Assembly: GCA_015499995.1 (NCBI GenBank)
Contig: JADNRV010000352.1
Location: 1-48,006 of the forward strand
Length of the DNA stretch: 48,006 nt
Reading direction: 5' to 3'
Origin: Flammula alnicola
Taxonomy: Eukaryota; Basidiomycota; Agaricomycetes; Agaricales; Strophariaceae
A program made the position numbers and the translations under genes. Positions 45,062 to 48,006 of the stretch are shown here, in pieces. The number at the start of each line of letters is the position of its first letter. The stretch's first letter is position 1. The notes under the pieces are model-generated. The model made no database searches. It was not told where the DNA came from and saw nothing but the letters and a program-made list of their open reading frames with translations.

Positions 45062-45444
45062 TTTGAATTTTTAGAGTCGGAGTCGGCGAGGGGTGACTAA
45101 AAGAGCGAAGAGAAATAAGCAGGATGCCAGAGCCCAGAGTGAGTGTCGCGCTACGGAAAGCACGATTCACACAGGCTTAAGAAGGCTGTTGCAGCAAAGG
45201 TATTTACCTTGAGGAGGCCTTGAGGACGGTGAGGACAATGGAGGGACAAAAGAACGGAATTACCCTGAAACTGGGCATTTACAGAACATGGCCGCATTTG
45301 GCAATTGTGGCTGAGCTTTGAGCTATACAGCACCAGACCAGCCACATCGGCAATTCCCGATTTCTCTGTCCTAATCCTCGTCCTTCGTGCTCGCCGTCAA
45401 GACCACTCTCCTCAACGACGAAGACAAAAGTCGCTTAATTCAAC
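45062..45444. promoter_or_regulatory. Shared promoter region of the uS8 and eS17 genes
   Basis: 383 bp separate the divergent start codons of two ribosomal-protein genes, so both promoters must lie here. Pyrimidine-rich leaders are visible on each side. I cannot point to a specific factor site. Confidence 0.6.
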
Positions 45445-46106
45445 ATGGTACCCTCGATGCTCACGTTACAGAGGTCGAAATGCTGATCGTCGTTTCTAGG
45501 GTCGCGTTCGTACCAAAACCACCAAAAGGGCTTCCCGTGTTCTGATCGAAAAATAGTGAGTACTTGGGAAGGCATTGGAAGGAAAGAGGCTGATTGACGT
45601 CCACTAGCTACCCCCGCCTGACCCTCGACTTCCACACCAACAAGCGAATTATCGATGAAGTCGTGCGTATCTCCGTTTAAAGGAGTCCTTAGCTCAGATT
45701 GTTTATTTCGGATAAATCTTCAGGCCGTCGTTCCCTCGAAGCGTCTGCGAAACAAAATCTCAGGATTCACCACCCATTTAATGAAGCGTATCCAACGTGG
45801 ACCCGTTCGTGGTATCTCCTTCAAGCTGCAAGAGGAGGAGCGTGAACGCAAGGATAACTACGTTCCCGAAGTCTCTGCGCTTGACACATCTGCAACTGGA
45901 TTGGAGGTTGATCCCGATACTAAGGTAAGCTGCATATTACTTAGTATCACATTGCGTCTGCTTAGGACTTGCCAATTTTCTAGGCTCTCCTCGACTCTCT
46001 TAACTTTGACTCTATCGCTGTCAACATTATTACCCCCGTACTTGCCGTCCCCGAGCGTGGCCAACGCCGAGAGCGAAGGAATGTCCCCGGTGCTGGTCGG
46101 ACATGA
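45445..46106 (+). CDS. RPS17: 40S ribosomal protein eS17
   Basis: Model: join(45445..45447,45500..45555,45608..45662,45724..45924,45984..46106), 145 aa, with four introns of 52-61 nt. The first coding exon is just the ATG, followed by a GTACCC donor; exon 2 continues [75 protein letters not shown] and [20 protein letters not shown] are diagnostic for eS17, a eukaryotic small-subunit protein near the beak of the 40S particle. Length is normal for fungi (about 136-145). Divergent partner: uS8. Confidence 0.97.
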
Positions 46107-46460
46107 GTTGCTTCCTCTTTGGTCACCTTTTCCTCTATTCTTCCTTGATGGGTGAGTCCATGTACGTCGAGCTCCATGGCCTTGTCAGATGTGAGATGGG
46201 GAAGTAGAGGGAGTGGTCAGCTTATGGTTTTGATATGCGACTTTATGCCATGTCATGTATTCATTCCCGTCGCCTTTCCCATGCATTTTGAACCTAAAAG
46301 CGAATTGTTTCTTTTCTGTTCCGAACTAATGTAAGATCTCAACCACAACCCCTCGCAGTTGTTTTGTCCTAAAAGCGATTACAAGTGACGTCGCTAGCTG
46401 ATCAGAAAAAAACCAAGCCCATAATCAAGGCTAAATCAAGCACATACCTTAACCGTCATC

Positions 46461-46882
46461 ATGAGCGAATTGAAGGAAGATTCTTTCCAACTCTATGATC
46501 TCCGTGTTGAAGTTATCTGCCCTCCTGGAGTAAGGATCCTCTGCGGTGCACAACCAGGCGATCACTTCATACTGCAAGGCGAGATGCTTCATCTCCCGCC
46601 TGGGCAAGGGTTTTCCATATATTCGTTAGGTGCCTCTCATCTCGCCCTCATCTCTTTCCCGTCTGCTACCACGCAGTCATTTCATTCTTAGCGGCCATCC
46701 TGCCTTTGCTCGCAGCAAAGCAAAGACCGACGCATCCCAACGACTGGATGTCCACCGACTCGGAGATTGCATGTCCCGACCCGCATTGTAAATCTAGGTT
46801 GAAGATCGAACGAACGGGTCTGAGAACTTTCAACCATGCCGATGTCACTGCTGTCCCTCTCGACAGCAGTGATAGAAAGTGA
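46461..46882 (+). CDS. TIGR04076-like protein
   Basis: Model: join(46461..46629,46692..46882), 119 aa, one 62-nt intron with GTGCCT/TTAG borders and matching phase. Key features are LYDLRVEVICPPGVRILCGA, PGDHFILQGEMLHLPPGQGF, ILPLLAAKQRPTHPNDWMST and ACPDPHCKSRLKIERTG. The order of a CP-containing start, G-D-x-F, a central Pro/Gly segment, the ILPLLAAK helix and a late CPD motif resembles the uncharacterised TIGR04076 family that occurs in bacteria and fungi. The several cysteines could bind a metal, but this is not shown. The molecular function is unknown. It lies on the same strand as eS17, 354 bp downstream. Confidence 0.6.
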
Positions 46883-47293
46883 TGTTGGGGGATAATTTCT
46901 TTCGGTAGGAACTCTTGCTTACCATTTCTCCGTTTTGGATCATTAACCGCTGTTTTGCCTCCATGATTCTAGATTAAGATGCCAGGCTCAGTTCAACCTC
47001 AGTTCCGTTCTGCTCGAAATACAGACATTCCTTCGCTACATTCCAACCTAAATATCGGTGCATATCTTAAGAATATCATCACTTGGAAATCATTCCAGTG
47101 AGCCAAACGACCTCATCCGCGTTGACTCGGACGGCATGAACGACTGTGAGTCCAATGGGTTGGATAAGCTTTCTCAAAGACGCGGATTTACTGGAAACGG
47201 ATCATCCTCGCCCCCCGAGATTTGCATCCCGAATCCATCTCCAGCCGTGATGTTTGCTATGCCCCCATTCTGAGCTCGGCGTATTCTGGCCGT
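46883..47293. other. Intergenic region; short frame only
   Basis: A 40-codon plus-strand frame begins MPGSVQPQFRSARN at about 46,979 and ends at a TGA that directly follows CCAG, so it might be the first exon of a spliced gene, but I find no convincing continuation. Confidence 0.3.
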
Positions 47294-48006
47294 CAAGTAG
47301 GGCAAATAATCTGCGCTGATATCGTGACACTCTTTAGCTGCAGGCAGGACTCTGCCAGTGCCCGGCTGGTAGTGAGTAACCCAGCTATCTATTGTCTTTT
47401 CCTGTTGGAAGGAATGTGGCAGAAGCCTCTGTAATACAGGCGTTCGAGCTTCTCAAGCTGAGCCAGGTCTGATCCAATGGCCTTCTAAAGAAGACACGCA
47501 CAAAGTTAGTGCATGGGCTGAACAGTGGGCAAGGAATTGACACACCACTATCGCCTCTAGACTAATGAAATCTCCCGAAATCCTAACTCTTCCAAGTTCG
47601 GTGCTCCCCTGACAATGGAGTGCATATATCTTCTAATATTGTCCGCGCTGCCTTGCGTAATGTCTGCGCCGTCCAGAACTCGCCATCCCGTGTCTCGTAC
47701 CACATACAACCTTCCATCGTTAGAATTTCAGGTGTTGACCAGTGCGTCTGATCGATTTCCAGGCTTCTGAGGCGAGGCAATCCTTCAGGGAGCACAGATC
47801 GCAGAGATATGGGACCTGTGCGTTGAAGCTGTCGGTGATGGAAAGACTAACGAGTTGTTGCAGAATGGGCGCCAAGGCGCGCACATCCGAGAATTTAGCC
47901 TGAGCCCAAAAAATTGTTAGTGGATTAGGTGTAAAACATACAGGACATTGTAATCACCGTAAGGTAAGTAAGGTTCGGCAAAAAACCATGTTCTATGTCA
48001 TCAGTA
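47294..48006 (-). pseudogene. Leucine-rich-repeat (F-box-like) protein, partial, apparently frameshifted
   Basis: Read on the minus strand from the right edge: LPNLTYLTVITMS, a GTATGT donor and a CTCAG acceptor, then VRALAPILQQLVSLSITDS, PEGLPRLRSLEIDQTHW, NIRRYMHSIVRGAPNLEEL, then after a TTTAG acceptor IGSDLAQLEKLERLYYRGF and CLQLKSVTISAQI. These are regularly spaced Leu-rich segments of the type found in the large agaric F-box/LRR family. The good segments lie in different frames: changes are needed near 47,815 and near 47,700, with stops in between and no usable intron. It is therefore probably a pseudogene, or the sequence has indel errors. The N-terminal F-box would be beyond the right edge. 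Confidence 0.5.

Noticed and set aside
1..48006. CRISPR arrays, bacterial operons, tRNA or rRNA genes
   Set aside because: The DNA is fungal nuclear; no regularly spaced identical repeats, ribosome-binding sites, tRNA B-box patterns or rRNA-like blocks were seen.

Overview
The window is nuclear DNA of a filamentous fungus, almost certainly a mushroom-forming basidiomycete (Agaricomycetes). Genes are split by many short introns of about 50-65 nt with GT..AG borders, genes lie close together on both strands, the conserved proteins are eukaryotic housekeeping proteins, and the gag-like open frame at the left edge is of a Ty3/gypsy type I know from agaric genomes. I cannot name the species.

Left part (1-17,500): a repeat-rich, mostly AT-leaning and locally strongly CpG-depleted block. 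It holds the gag end and probable LTR of a Ty3/gypsy element on the minus strand (1-2,534), an inverted CpG-decayed copy of part of that LTR (9,085-9,857), a non-autonomous hAT-like element with a perfect 8-bp target duplication (6,340-7,205), two further related hAT-like MITEs (10,317-10,533 and 12,519-12,947), and a complete small LTR element (13,831-15,771). That element has two identical 165-bp LTRs and carries one 363-374-codon frame with a 21-bp minisatellite; it sits inside an exon of another spliced gene. One possible 74-aa membrane-anchored gene lies at 12,150-12,483.

Middle part (17,500-26,970): one long minus-strand gene for a Ser/Pro-rich protein of about 1,345 aa with a membrane segment, then about 5 kb without a recognisable gene.

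Right part (26,970-48,006): normal gene-dense chromosome. In order: paralog A of an unnamed 318-aa family, an Alba-like RNA/DNA-binding protein, proteasome subunit beta-4, a decayed and an intact copy of an agaric membrane-protein family in head-to-head order with a foldback repeat between them, ETF-ubiquinone oxidoreductase, a CTP-dependent diacylglycerol kinase (Dgk1 type), paralog B of the 318-aa family, a divergent ribosomal-protein pair (uS8 and eS17), a TIGR04076-like protein, and a broken LRR/F-box-like gene running off the right edge.

The genes do not form one pathway. The most unusual items are the small LTR element with its minisatellite protein, the visible CpG-to-TpG decay between repeat copies, and the two-member 318-aa protein family. 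All exon borders were placed by hand from GT/AG sites, phase and protein continuity.
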